A stretch of DNA of 64,000 nt, from positions 1 to 64,000 of the forward strand of contig CAXTVS010000011.1 of assembly GCA_964247735.1 (NCBI GenBank), in the 5' to 3' direction. The notes under the pieces were generated by a model. That model was not told where the DNA came from. It worked only from the letters and a program-made list of their open reading frames with translations, and made no database searches. The stretch's first letter is position 1; every line of letters starts with the position of its first letter. A program made the translations under genes and the position numbers. Below, piece after piece: positions 8,273 to 17,666 of this stretch. Origin of the DNA: Lichenicola sp964247735 (GTDB lineage: Bacteria > Pseudomonadota > Alphaproteobacteria > Acetobacterales > Acetobacteraceae).

Positions 8273-9223
8273 ATGGCCGACCGTTCCCATCGCCTGCCGC
8301 TGCTGCTGCTGGGTGGCATCATACTGGGCGGCGCCGCGCCGGCCGACGGACGGCAGCCGCCTGTGGACCCTGCGCCGCCCGTGCCGTTGTCTCCAGCCGC
8401 CGGTTCCGTCGCCGCGATCGGCCAGCCGACCGCTCATGCTGGCGTGACCAGTCAGGCGGCTCATGCCGCCGGGGAACCTGCCGGCGACGGCATCCCGCCG
8501 CAGCTGGCCGGGGATCGTGCCGATGCGATCGCACGTGACATGGTGCTGCATCCCCCGCAGAAGCTGGTGCCGCCGCAATCCGCGTTCCGGCTGCTGACCG
8601 TCCGGCACCGGCTGGGCGGGCTGCTCGACCGCAGCGTGCGCGGGGTCGAGAACAGCCAGGTCGGGCGCGTGATCGACGTGCTGATCGGCGACGACGGCCA
8701 CCCGGTGGCACTCGAGCTCGATGTCGGCGGCTTCATGGGCGTGGGCAACCGCAGGATCGCAGTGGCCTGGGGGTTGTTCGACCTGTCGAAGCCGGAAGGC
8801 AGCGACCCGCTGCGGGTGGCGCTGACCGAGGCGCAGGTGAAGTCGGCGCCGGCGGTCGAGGAGGCCGGGCCGGTGACGGTGGTGACGGGCGCCAACGCGG
8901 CATCGACGGCGAAGCCGGCGGCTTCCGGCACAGGCAGTGCGGCGGCCGGTGCCTCGAACCCGGCCGACGGGTCGGGCATCACGGGTCCGGCTGCGGGTCC
9001 GATGCCATCCCCGGCCAGGCAGGACGCTCCTGCCGCGCCCCCCGCCTCCAACCCGGCGGACGGCTCGGCGATCACGCCGCCGGCGCAGCCGCCTCCGGCA
9101 CCGGCCGGGCCGGCGGCACCGGCGTCGCAGCCTGCGCCGCCAGCGGCTGCATCGCGGCCGGATGGGGTTCCCAGCCCCGGGCCGGCCGCCCCGCCCGCTC
9201 CGAACCGGCGGTTCCGAACCTGA
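8273..9223 (+). CDS. Secreted PRC-barrel protein with Pro/Ala-rich tail
   Basis: A 316-residue exported protein. A signal peptide (about residues 1-26, hydrophobic core LPLLLLGGIILGG) is followed by a linker, and then a PRC-barrel-like domain around residues 120-170 (SQVGRVIDVLIGDDGHPVAL and the IAVAWGLFDL strand). The last 130 residues are low-complexity Pro/Ala/Gly with a repeated ASNPADGS-x-IT motif at two places about 35 residues apart. PRC-barrels act in protein-protein contacts; in alphaproteobacteria, secreted ones are common and mostly uncharacterised. The ATG at 8273 has the ribosome site GGGAGAA. The MFS gene begins two bases after its stop, implying co-translation. Confidence 0.75.
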   Translation: MADRSHRLPLLLLGGIILGGAAPADGRQPPVDPAPPVPLSPAAGSVAAIGQPTAHAGVTSQAAHAAGEPAGDGIPPQLAGDRADAIARDMVLHPPQKLVPPQSAFRLLTVRHRLGGLLDRSVRGVENSQVGRVIDVLIGDDGHPVALELDVGGFMGVGNRRIAVAWGLFDLSKPEGSDPLRVALTEAQVKSAPAVEEAGPVTVVTGANAASTAKPAASGTGSAAAGASNPADGSGITGPAAGPMPSPARQDAPAAPPASNPADGSAITPPAQPPPAPAGPAAPASQPAPPAAASRPDGVPSPGPAAPPAPNRRFRT

Positions 9224-9225
9224 CG

Positions 9226-10581
9226 TTGCGTCGTCCGATCCCCGTCGCGGACGCGTCGGCGGTTCCCGTCGACCGGCGCAGCCAGCGCGGGCTGGACTGG
9301 GTGAACTTCTTCGTCGCCAACCTGCAGCAGGCGTTCGGGCCGTTCATCGCTGTCTACCTGACCGACCAGCACTGGACCCAGGGCCAGATCGGCCTGGTGC
9401 TGACGGTGGGCACGGTGACGGCGATGGCAAGCCAGGTTCCGGCGGGCCTCGCGGTCGACCTGCTGCGCAACAAGCACGTGGCTGCCGGGGCGTCGATCGT
9501 GGCGATCGTGGTGTCCTGCCTGATGCTGGCGGCCCTGCCGGAACAGCTGCCGGTGACCCTGGCGGAAGTGCTGCACGGCTTCGCGAGCTGCATGCTCAAC
9601 CCGGCGATCGCGGCGATCACCCTGGGCGTGGTGACCGCACAGGCGATGAACGGGCGGTCGCCGCAGGACCGGTCGCGCGACGCGGCGTCCGCGGTGCTCG
9701 GGGAACGGTTCGGACGCAACAACAGCTTCGCGCAGATCGGCGCCGCCTTGTCGGCCGGGCTGATGGGCGGTGTCGGCTACCTCGTGTCGGCCCGTGCGAC
9801 CTTCTATCTTGGTGCCCTGATGGCGCTGCCGGGACTGCTGGCGCTGCGGGCCATCGCCCGGGTGCCGCCGCCGGATGCCGCGTCCGCGCCCGGTGCCGAC
9901 CGCGCCCCGGCCACGCCATCGTCGCACGGGCTGCGCACCCTGCTGCGCAACCGCCGGCTGTACGGGTTCGGCGTCTGCGTCGTGTTCTTCCACCTGTCCA
10001 CCGGCGGCATGCTGCCGCTCGCGGCTGGCGAGGTGACGCGCGAGGCAGGCCGCCTGGCCGAGCTGGTGATCGCCGCCTGCATCCTGCTGCCGCAGGTGAT
10101 CGGCGCGGTGCTGTCGCCGCGGATCGGCCACTGGGCCGGCGTCCATGGCAGGCGCCCGGTGATGCTGCTGGCGTTCACGGCGCTGCCGCTGCGCGGCCTG
10201 CTGCTGGCGGTGGCGAGCGCGCCGTGGATGATCGTGGCGGCGCAGCTGCTGGACGCGGTCAGCTCCGCCGCCTTCGGGGTGATGCTGCCGCTGGTGGCCG
10301 CCGACCTCAGCCGCGGCACCGGCCGGTTCAACCTGTGCCTGGGGCTGCTGGGGCTGGCGATCGGCCTCGGCGCCAGCTTCAGCACCACCCTGGGCGGCCT
10401 CCTGGCCGACCGTTCCCTTCCCGCGGGCTTCCTGGTGCTGGCCGCCGCAGGGCTGGCCTGCGTGCTGGCGGTCTGGCTGCTGTTCCCCGAAACCGCCCCG
10501 TCAGCGGAGCGCGACGGCGGCGGGACCGTTTCATCCGGAACGGCACCGGAGGCCCTTTCGCGTGCGGGGACTTTGGAGTGA
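9226..10581 (+). CDS. MFS transporter
   Basis: A 451-residue membrane protein with about twelve hydrophobic segments in two halves separated by a hydrophilic loop of 30-40 residues, as in the major facilitator superfamily. The N-terminal half has the pattern FFVANLQQAFGPFIAVYL and the loop-2 region PAGLAVDLLRNKH. The substrate is unknown; single small drug-efflux-like members of this kind are common. I placed the start at the TTG two bases after the PRC-barrel stop because no ATG or GTG precedes the first membrane segment. Translation would then depend on coupling to the upstream gene. The last 25 residues are hydrophilic. Confidence 0.82.
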   Translation: MRRPIPVADASAVPVDRRSQRGLDWVNFFVANLQQAFGPFIAVYLTDQHWTQGQIGLVLTVGTVTAMASQVPAGLAVDLLRNKHVAAGASIVAIVVSCLMLAALPEQLPVTLAEVLHGFASCMLNPAIAAITLGVVTAQAMNGRSPQDRSRDAASAVLGERFGRNNSFAQIGAALSAGLMGGVGYLVSARATFYLGALMALPGLLALRAIARVPPPDAASAPGADRAPATPSSHGLRTLLRNRRLYGFGVCVVFFHLSTGGMLPLAAGEVTREAGRLAELVIAACILLPQVIGAVLSPRIGHWAGVHGRRPVMLLAFTALPLRGLLLAVASAPWMIVAAQLLDAVSSAAFGVMLPLVAADLSRGTGRFNLCLGLLGLAIGLGASFSTTLGGLLADRSLPAGFLVLAAAGLACVLAVWLLFPETAPSAERDGGGTVSSGTAPEALSRAGTLE

Positions 10582-11020
10582 ACGACCTGGACCGGCAGCG
10601 CGTGCCGCGCTGCGCACAGCATCGTCGTCACCGTCTGGCCCGGTCCTGTCCCAGGCGCCGCGCAACCCGGATCGCCGACACGACATTCATCCCGGCCGGG
10701 CCGCCGACCCGGATCCTGGCCCGCGCAGCGCAGGTCGACACCGATGGCGCGCAGGACCCGGATCTTCTCGCGGCTCCGCGTGTCCGGCAGCGCGATCAAG
10801 CATAGCCCGCGCGTCGCCGACCAGGTCGATCCCGTGGTGCCGGCGGCGCCTCCTGCAATCGTGCTCCCTGCCGGAGCGAGCCGTTCCGCTCGGCCGCATC
10901 CACGACCGCAGCCGTCGCGCGATCCTGCACCGGTCCGCGCGGGTTCATGAACTCCACCTTGCCGTGATCGGTACAGCCGGCAGCGCCAGGTCGGATGGAA
11001 TTGTGCTTCCGGCCTTCGTG
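10565..11020 (-). pseudogene. Decayed cysteine synthase (CysK/CysM family) remnant
   Basis: The minus strand carries pieces of a PLP-dependent cysteine synthase in different frames. From 11,020 down: GKVEFMNPRGPVQDRATAA matches the family's GKxEFxNPGGSVKDRxAL region, but the PLP-binding Lys is Gln. After a frameshift at about 10,860, a segment with GTTG and then LIALPDTRSREKIRVLRAIG matches the next family block. The central and C-terminal domain is deleted and joined to NVVSAIRVARRLGQ, followed by GQTVTTMLC in another frame, which match the last family blocks. Lost catalytic lysine, two or more frameshifts and an internal deletion together mean the gene is dead. The family match is by eye. 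Confidence 0.8.
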
Positions 11021-11051
11021 GACCACCTTTGCGGCAGGTTCAGGAACCGGG

Positions 11052-11471
11052 ATGGCTGGAATGATCGAGGACGTCGGTGCACAACAGGCCTATGCGGCGC
11101 TGGCAGGGGATCCGGATGCGCAGCTGGTCGACGTGCGCACCGACGCGGAATGGTCCTATGTCGGCCTGCCGGACCTGTCGGCGCACGGCAAGCGGGTGCT
11201 GCTGGTGCAGTGGCAGAGCTTCCCCACCGGTGCGCCGAATCCACAGTTCGTCGAGCAGCTCGGGGCTGCCGGCCTGACCCGGCAGCACGTGATCTACTTC
11301 ATCTGCCGCAGCGGCGTGCGCAGCCTGGCGGCGGCCGAGGCGGCGGAACAGGCAGGCTACCGCACCACCTTCAACGTGGCCGACGGCTTCGAGGGACCGC
11401 CCGACGCGAACGGGCACCGCGGCACGGTTGCCGGCTGGAAGGCGGACGGCCTGCCCTGGCGGCAAGGCTGA
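11052..11471 (+). CDS. Rhodanese-like sulfurtransferase domain protein
   Basis: A 139-residue single-domain rhodanese. It opens with the family pattern AQLVDVRTDAEWSYVGLPD (about residues 22-40), and the active-site loop YFICRSGVRS contains the catalytic Cys. The insert before the loop (GKRVLLVQWQSFP) is typical of the small alphaproteobacterial form. Such proteins carry sulfane sulfur as a persulfide or bind thiols. ATG at 11,052 is chosen; ATG at 11,061 is equally possible. It sits beside a dead cysteine synthase on the opposite strand, so two sulfur-related genes are neighbours, but only this one is intact. Confidence 0.85.
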   Translation: MAGMIEDVGAQQAYAALAGDPDAQLVDVRTDAEWSYVGLPDLSAHGKRVLLVQWQSFPTGAPNPQFVEQLGAAGLTRQHVIYFICRSGVRSLAAAEAAEQAGYRTTFNVADGFEGPPDANGHRGTVAGWKADGLPWRQG

Positions 11472-11488
11472 GCGTCGACGACCTGGCG

Positions 11489-12418
11489 TCAATCCCGGCC
11501 CGGCGGCTCCGCATCGGCATCGTAGAGCACCTGCAGCACCACGCACCAGGAATAGCGGCTGTCGAGCGAGCTGCCGTCCGACGCGGACAGCATCCCGTTG
11601 GGGCCGACCGGCACGTGCGTGAGCGTCACCGCATCGTCGACGTTGCCGCCAACCATGCTGACCTGATGCGCGTTCCGCGCCACCACCAGTCCGCAATGTG
11701 CCGGGAAGCCGTTGCGCGTGGGCAGGTTCTCGTACCGGATGCCGCGCCCGCTGCTGCGTCCGGCGCAGATCAGGTCGCCGAGCTGCGGCGCGTAGCTGGC
11801 CGGGTCCTGGGCGCGCAGGCCGGTCGCAGCACCTGAAGCCGCGGCATTGATATAGGTGGAGTGGTTCGGTGCGTACGGAAAACGGTCCCCGGCGCCGCTG
11901 ATCCGCATCACGTAGGAGATGAAGGCGGCCGACCAGGCGTAGCGGGCGTCGTGCTGGAAGTCGAACGGCGTGCCGGCGCTGTCGTGCTTGCCGGTCCAGC
12001 TGACCTCGGTCTCGTACGGGTCCTGGCCGATCCACCAGTACTCGCCGACCCGCTCCCACAAGCCGGGAAGCCGCTCCGGCTTGACGCTGGTGCCGGACGC
12101 GTCGGGCCGCTGCTCGGGATCGTCGTCGTCCACCGGCTCGCCGAACAGGCGCCACTCGCGCAGTGCGATCGCCACCGCGTCCTGTCGGTTGAACGGCGCG
12201 AAGGAGCGGGTGGCGAAGTCCGGCACGTGCTCGTCCGGTGCCGCGGGCCCTTGCGACGTGCGGTATTGCGCGACCGGCGTCGGTGCCGGAACCGGCTGCG
12301 GCGGATGCGCGGGCGGCGTGTCCGCGCATCCGGCGAGGACCATGCCGATCACGGTCGGCAACGCAACGGAAAGGAGCTGCCGCATGCGGGGCAGGGCAGG
12401 GGCTCGGTGCGTCGTCAT
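11489..12418 (-). CDS. DUF2272-domain lipoprotein
   Basis: A 309-residue putative lipoprotein. A hydrophobic leader ends in the lipobox LAGC (about residues 28-31), followed by a Pro-rich linker and a DUF2272-like domain with WSAAFISYVMRISGAG, a Cys/His-containing segment FPAHCGLVVAR and RYSWCVVLQVLY at the end. The Cys-His arrangement resembles NlpC/P60-like folds, so a cell-wall-related role is possible but unproven. I chose the ATG at 12,418 because AGGA lies 7 bases upstream; ATG at 12,385 would also give a valid lipoprotein signal. It follows mtnA with a 7-base gap on the same strand. Confidence 0.78.
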   Translation of the reverse strand: MTTHRAPALPRMRQLLSVALPTVIGMVLAGCADTPPAHPPQPVPAPTPVAQYRTSQGPAAPDEHVPDFATRSFAPFNRQDAVAIALREWRLFGEPVDDDDPEQRPDASGTSVKPERLPGLWERVGEYWWIGQDPYETEVSWTGKHDSAGTPFDFQHDARYAWSAAFISYVMRISGAGDRFPYAPNHSTYINAAASGAATGLRAQDPASYAPQLGDLICAGRSSGRGIRYENLPTRNGFPAHCGLVVARNAHQVSMVGGNVDDAVTLTHVPVGPNGMLSASDGSSLDSRYSWCVVLQVLYDADAEPPGRD

Positions 12419-12425
12419 CGTGGTC

Positions 12426-13532
<1,107 letters not shown>

Positions 13533-14095
13533 GTCGAGGCGCACTCCGGCGGAACGAGGCCGGCGGAACGGTGGAGGCGCCGGCCGCGGTGTCCTAGCAT
13601 CGCGGCGTCGCCGACGCACCCGTCGCCGGATGCTGCGGCAGTCGCATCCGCGTGTGGTCGGCGTGGGCGGTCACGGCTGCAGGCGCATCCCGGAGCGAGC
13701 GGCGGCTGCGGATCGGGAAATGCCAAGGCCGGACTGCATCGCTGCGATTCGAGTCCGGTTGTGGCAGCGCCGACTCATGGTCCTGCGGAAGATCGGAGCG
13801 CAGGGGCGTTCATGGAACTTTAGTGTAACGGTTGCTTTTCGTTGACAGAACTATGCGGTTCGAGGATGAGCATGTTCGATCGTGTGTCATTGAACGGCGA
13901 TTCGCGGTGCCGGCTCCTTGCCGACTGAACCGCTCCGAGGTGACCCCACGGCCGGAACAGGACACGCCCGCTTGTTGCATGTCGACCGCGTGGGGCGGGC
14001 GGGATGTCTGCCGTTCCTGCATTCCACGCGCGACGCGCGTGACCGGCAAGCTGTTCCGTCCAGCCATCATCTTCATCAGGAAAAGGATCTTGATC
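13533..14095. other. 563-base stretch without a recognised gene
   Basis: This region between the divergent mtnA and histone-like genes has open frames in both directions, but none resembles a known family or has a clear ribosome site. The segment around 13,818-13,860 is the most AT-rich part, with a TTGACA hexamer at 13,842-13,847 that could be a -35 box for the rightward gene; no convincing -10 follows at 17 bases. If that promoter is real, the histone-like mRNA would have a leader of more than 200 bases. Confidence 0.3.
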
Positions 14096-15097
14096 ATGAG
14101 TAGCGACACCACAGACGGCAGGCGCACCCGTGCCATGGCAGTGCGCGCCGGTGGCCGGCGTACTGCCGGCTCCGGCGCGCGCAGCACGACCGCCCGGACC
14201 ATGCGCTCCGGCGCGACGGCGTCCACGCGGTCGGCGGCAGCCAAGAAGCTCGGCGCCAAATCGGCCAAGACCACCAGGACGGCCAAGCCGGCTGCAAAAG
14301 CCACGCGCACGCCAAAGGCGCCGGCACGCACGACCAAGGCGCGGACAACCAAGGCGCCGGCAACGCGCGCCAAGACCACCCGGACGCCGACCCGTACCGC
14401 CAAGGCTGCCGCATCCGCCAAGGCCGCCCCGAAGCGGACGACGCGCGCGAAAGCCGCGCCGGCGACCAAGCGCGCTGCCGCCGGCCGCACGACCGCCCGG
14501 GCCACCTCCAGCCGTACCGCGACCACGCGCACCGGCACGACCGCGACCCGGAAGGCGCCTGCCCGCACGACCCGTTCGAGCACGTCCCGGACCGCCACGG
14601 CTCGGACCACCACCGCGCGCGCGACCAAGCCAGCCGCAAGCACGCGCGGGACCAAGCGGGCCGCGACAGGCTCGACCCGCAACACGACCGCCAAGAGCGA
14701 CACGGCCCGCTCGATGCGCAGCGCCAAGAACCCTGCCACCCGCTCGGCGGCAGCGAAGTCCCTGGCAGCCACGCGGACGACCCGCAGCACGCGTTCGGAG
14801 GCGGCGGACAAGCCGGCGTCCAGGACGTCTGCCCGGACTGGACGCAAGACCGCCGAAGCCACGACGCGCACCAGCACGCGGACGCTGTCCGACAAGCACG
14901 ACGCGGCGGTGAAGATGCGCCGCTCGCCCAGCGCCGCGACTCGGCGCCAGGCCTCGGAAGAGCTGCGTGAAGCGTCTCCGGTGGGGCACCGCCGCCGTCG
15001 CAAGGCAACGCCGGAGGCCACCGGCGAGACGATGCCGCCGGTCGAGGAGTCCGCGCCGGCCGAGCCGCAGCCGGAAGAGCATCACGACGAGGAATGA
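14096..15097 (+). CDS. Histone-H1-like Ala/Thr/Arg/Lys-rich protein with acidic tail
   Basis: A 333-residue protein built almost entirely from Ala, Thr, Arg, Lys and Ser. Short degenerate units such as TTRTAK, KAPARTTK and ATRAK recur from about residue 40 to 270. It then shifts to a mixed region and ends in an acidic His/Glu/Asp tail (EEHHDEE). There are no membrane segments or signal peptide. The composition matches histone-H1-like or AlgP-like bacterial nucleoid proteins, which bind DNA or RNA through unstructured basic tails. Here the units are Thr/Arg-rich rather than the more usual Lys/Ala/Pro PAKKA type. ATG at 14,096 has AAGGA 9 bases upstream. A strong terminator follows, so it is probably its own transcription unit. 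Confidence 0.75.
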   Translation: MSSDTTDGRRTRAMAVRAGGRRTAGSGARSTTARTMRSGATASTRSAAAKKLGAKSAKTTRTAKPAAKATRTPKAPARTTKARTTKAPATRAKTTRTPTRTAKAAASAKAAPKRTTRAKAAPATKRAAAGRTTARATSSRTATTRTGTTATRKAPARTTRSSTSRTATARTTTARATKPAASTRGTKRAATGSTRNTTAKSDTARSMRSAKNPATRSAAAKSLAATRTTRSTRSEAADKPASRTSARTGRKTAEATTRTSTRTLSDKHDAAVKMRRSPSAATRRQASEELREASPVGHRRRRKATPEATGETMPPVEESAPAEPQPEEHHDEE

Positions 15098-15121
15098 CGT
15101 CCACTTCGGGACATGCAGGTC

Positions 15122-15158
15122 AGGGCCGGGTCGGATATCGACCCGGCCCTTCTTGTTG
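15122..15158 (+). terminator. Intrinsic terminator after the histone-like gene
   Basis: A perfect 12-base stem (AGGGCCGGGTCG at 15,122-15,133 with its complement at 15,139-15,150) encloses a 5-base loop and is followed by the T-rich run TTCTTGTTGT. It lies 25 bases after the stop of the histone-like gene and separates it from the convergent flagellar genes. Confidence 0.88.
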
Positions 15159-15220
15159 TCGTGGAACAGGGCGACCGGCGGCGCAGCTGCGACGCCGTTT
15201 CCAATCGAGACGACGCGGCC

Positions 15221-15613
15221 TCAGGCGCGCACGATCAGCGCGACAGCCTTGGCAATGGACGATCGCGGCTTGGTCCCGCGCGCGCCGTAGCCGGTCGGCA
15301 CCTGGGCCTGCCGCGCGGCGCCTGCGACCACTCCCATGATCCTGTTCTGCACCTTGATGGCCTGCCTGAGCAGTTTCCTGTTCTCGTCGACAAGCTGTTT
15401 CAGCCGAAGCGCCAGCGCGCGGGCGGCAGGGTCCTGGTTGGACGGCGTCCGGTCGGACGGGGCAGAGCTGGCTGCATTCAACGCTTCGAGCGCTATCCGC
15501 TTCCTGTCGACGAAGTCGCCGACGCGGCGGTACTCGAGTGCGGCGAGGGCCGCATTCTCCTCAAGGAGGATGGCGACCAGTTCTGCGACCGCGTGCTGCT
15601 GCTGTCCGGTCAC
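15221..15613 (-). CDS. FlgN-like flagellar export chaperone (putative)
   Basis: A 130-residue, helical, hydrophilic protein at the end of the flgI-flgJ unit. It shows heptad-like Leu/Ala spacing (ELVAILLEENAALAAL near residues 11-26, then ALALRLKQLVDENRKLLRQA in the second half), as in FlgN-type chaperones for the hook-filament junction proteins FlgK and FlgL. It begins with GTG overlapping the flgJ stop by 4 bases (GTGA), so it is translationally coupled. FlgN proteins are poorly conserved, so the call rests on size, coiled-coil character and position. The C-terminal 30 residues are basic. Confidence 0.5.
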   Translation of the reverse strand: MTGQQQHAVAELVAILLEENAALAALEYRRVGDFVDRKRIALEALNAASSAPSDRTPSNQDPAARALALRLKQLVDENRKLLRQAIKVQNRIMGVVAGAARQAQVPTGYGARGTKPRSSIAKAVALIVRA

Positions 15614-15906
15614 GGCTTCTTCTCCTGCATCTTCAACATCTGCTCGTAGATTCCCTGCGTCAATCCGAAGCCGCCGTGGTTTTCCACCTGCTTGGCCATC
15701 TCGGTGATCAGCATGGGCTTGAAGTTCGACTCGCCCGCTCCCCCACCGAACAGGCCCTGGGACTGGTCCACCGTGTCGAACATCGGCTGGAGCAGCTGCC
15801 CGATCGTCATCGCCTCAAAATCCTGGGCTGCCTTCATCACCTTCGGGTCCACCTCCGTTGCCTGTGCCGTCGGAGCGACCGCAGCTGGAACCGTGCCTAT
15901 CGTCAT
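15610..15906 (-). CDS. flgJ: Rod-binding domain protein, short FlgJ
   Basis: A 98-residue protein consisting only of the FlgJ N-terminal rod-binding domain. The family block AAQDFEAMTIGQLLQPMFDT is at about residues 26-45, followed by MLITEMAKQVENHGGFGLTQGIYEQM. It lacks the muramidase domain of the gamma-proteobacterial FlgJ, as is normal in alphaproteobacteria, where a separate hydrolase clears the peptidoglycan. It helps assemble the flagellar rod in the periplasm. Its start overlaps the flgI stop by 4 bases, and its stop overlaps the next gene's start. Confidence 0.88.
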   Translation of the reverse strand: MTIGTVPAAVAPTAQATEVDPKVMKAAQDFEAMTIGQLLQPMFDTVDQSQGLFGGGAGESNFKPMLITEMAKQVENHGGFGLTQGIYEQMLKMQEKKP

Positions 15907-17009
15907 CGCACCACCAGATCGGCCTGCAACGCGCCGGCCGCCTTGATCGTCTGCAGGATGCTGATCATGTCGCGAGGTCCGACTCCCAGCGCGTTGAGGC
16001 CGCCAACCAGGTCGCGCAGGCTGGGACCTTCCGCCAGGATGCCGAGCTGCTTGCCGGCGCCGGTATCGACCTTGATCGACGTGCGGGGCAGGATCGCCGT
16101 CCTGCCGCCGGAGAACGCGCCGGGCTGGGAGGCGACCGGCGACTCGTTGACCTGCACCGTCAGGTTCCCCTGTGCGATCGCGACGGTGCTGATCCGGACA
16201 TTGTCTCCCATCACGATGGTGCCGCTTGCCTCGTCGACCACCACCGTCGCCGGGGTGTCGGGCTGGACCAGCAGGTCCTCGATCCGGCCGAGCGTCGACA
16301 TGACGTCGCTGCCGGCCAGCGCCAAGGTGACGGTTCGCGGATCGTCGACCCGCGCGATGGGGCCGACGCTGTTGTTGATGACGGCCGCCATCCGCTCGGC
16401 CGTGGTCAGGTCGGGGTTGCGCAGCGACAGGTGCAGCACGTTGCGCGCGCCGAGATCCACCAGGACCTCTTTCTCGACGATGGCGCCGTTGGCGATGTGC
16501 GCGCTGGTGGGGATGTTGCGTGTGACGGACGCGCCGGCTCCCTTGGCGGAGAAGGCGCTGCTGACCAGCTGGCCCTGTGCCACCGCATAGACGTCGCCGT
16601 CAGCCGCCATCAGCGGCGTGACCAGCAGGGTGCCGCCGGACAGGTCAGTGGCGTCCCCTGTGGCCGACACGGTCACGTCGATGTGGCCTCCGCCGTGGGA
16701 GAAGGCCGGCAGCTCCGCAGTGACCATGACCGCCGCAATGTCCCGGGTCTGCAGCGTCGACTGCTGGTCGCGTATGTTCACGCCGAGGCGTTCCAGCATG
16801 CTGATCAGCGACTCGCGCGTGAACACCGAGTTGTTCAGGCGATCCCCGGTGCCGTTCAGCCCCACCACCAGCCCGTAGCCGATCAGCTGGTTGCTGCGCA
16901 CGCCCTCGACGTCGGCGATGTCCTTGATCCGCACCGCTTCCGCGCCCGCCGATCGGGGCCCGGCGAGCACGGAGAAGACGATCAGGATCAGGAAGCAGAA
17001 CGCGCGCAT
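15903..17009 (-). CDS. flgI: Flagellar P-ring protein FlgI
   Basis: A 368-residue FlgI, typical length. A cleavable signal peptide of about 23 residues (hydrophobic core CFLILIVFSVLAG) is followed by the family start RIKDIADVEGVRSNQLIGYGLVVGLNGTGD. The body contains VSATGDATDLSGGTLLVTPL and the ending LNALGVGPRDMISILQTIKAAGAL. It forms the P-ring in the peptidoglycan layer around the rod. A TTG 12 bases upstream is also in frame, but the ATG at 17,009 has GAAGGA five bases before it and gives a standard signal peptide. It is first in the flgI-flgJ-flgN-like unit, divergent from fliX. Confidence 0.95.
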   Translation of the reverse strand: MRAFCFLILIVFSVLAGPRSAGAEAVRIKDIADVEGVRSNQLIGYGLVVGLNGTGDRLNNSVFTRESLISMLERLGVNIRDQQSTLQTRDIAAVMVTAELPAFSHGGGHIDVTVSATGDATDLSGGTLLVTPLMAADGDVYAVAQGQLVSSAFSAKGAGASVTRNIPTSAHIANGAIVEKEVLVDLGARNVLHLSLRNPDLTTAERMAAVINNSVGPIARVDDPRTVTLALAGSDVMSTLGRIEDLLVQPDTPATVVVDEASGTIVMGDNVRISTVAIAQGNLTVQVNESPVASQPGAFSGGRTAILPRTSIKVDTGAGKQLGILAEGPSLRDLVGGLNALGVGPRDMISILQTIKAAGALQADLVVR

Positions 17010-17127
17010 CGTATCCTTCAAGCGTCGTCAAGGTTTATGACCTACACTCTGCTGCGAAAGGACGAACAATGTCTGAACGACCAGGGCAGCTTGATCGCTT
17101 CCGATGCCGGCGGAGGGACCGGAAGCC

Positions 17128-17559
17128 ATGACCTTGTCGATCGGTCGGGTCGGCGGCGCATATGTGCCGGCGCAGGCACAGCCGGTGGGCCAGTCCGGCT
17201 TCTCCATTCCGGCTGCCGCCACGCCGGCTGGCCCGGACGTGCGTGGCGTGACGCACTCGGCTCCGGTCGAGGTCTCCCTGATGCTCTCGCTGCAGGAGCA
17301 GGCCGGAGCCGAGGCAGGCGACCGGGAAGCGCGCCGGCATGGGCAGCGCCTGCTGGCGGCGCTTGCCGACCTGCAGCGTGGGATGTTGTGCGGCAGCGAG
17401 GCCGACACGCTTGGCGAACTTTCCCGCCTGAGCGAGGAGGAAGGGCAGGCGGTCGACCCGATTCTCGCCGGCGTGATCCGGTCCATCCGGCTGCGGGCTC
17501 GTCTTGAGCTGGCCAGGGCCGCGAAAGCCACGGAACGGCCTCCTGATCCTGGTTCTTGA
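17128..17559 (+). CDS. fliX: Flagellar assembly regulator FliX
   Basis: A 143-residue FliX-like protein. It has a disordered Ala/Pro-rich N-terminus with SIGRVGGAYVP near the start, then a helical C-terminal half (AEAGDREARRHGQRLLAALADLQRG and LAGVIRSIRLRARLELA). In Caulobacter, FliX works with the sigma54 activator FlbD to couple class II assembly to class III/IV flagellar transcription, and it sits divergent to flgI as here. ATG at 17,128 gives the usual length; an in-frame ATG at 17,104 is possible. Assigned by position and overall pattern. It is specific to alphaproteobacteria. Confidence 0.82.
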   Translation: MTLSIGRVGGAYVPAQAQPVGQSGFSIPAAATPAGPDVRGVTHSAPVEVSLMLSLQEQAGAEAGDREARRHGQRLLAALADLQRGMLCGSEADTLGELSRLSEEEGQAVDPILAGVIRSIRLRARLELARAAKATERPPDPGS

Positions 17560-17586
17560 TTGCTCGATGACAGTCTCAGTTGGCGC

Positions 17587-17615
17587 TTGGCTCGACCCAC
17601 GTCCGTGGGTATAAG
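17587..17615 (+). promoter_or_regulatory. Candidate sigma70-type promoter for dksA
   Basis: TTGGCT at 17,587-17,592 and TATAAG at 17,610-17,615 are separated by exactly 17 bases, a good housekeeping promoter arrangement. It is 52 bases before the dksA ATG and 28 bases after the fliX stop, so dksA can be expressed apart from the flagellar genes. The spacer contains a small palindrome (CCCACGTCCGTGGG). Confidence 0.5.
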
Positions 17616-17666
17616 CCGCCCATTCCTTCTCGGCGGCACCCACCGCTGCTTCAGGATGAGGCGCCC

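Noticed and set aside
9000..9200. Tandem repeat array at the end of the PRC-barrel gene
   Set aside because: The repeated ASNPADGS motif occurs only twice within a low-complexity Pro/Ala tail. It is better described as part of the gene than as a separate repeat element.
13740..13765. A tRNA-like T-loop sequence (ATTCGAGTC)
   Set aside because: The flanking bases do not form a T stem, and there is no acceptor or anticodon arm nearby.
13810..15085. Long Arg/Gly/Val-rich frames antisense to the histone-like gene
   Set aside because: They come from the repetitive codon use of the plus-strand gene. That gene has a ribosome site, a sensible charge pattern and a terminator in the right direction.
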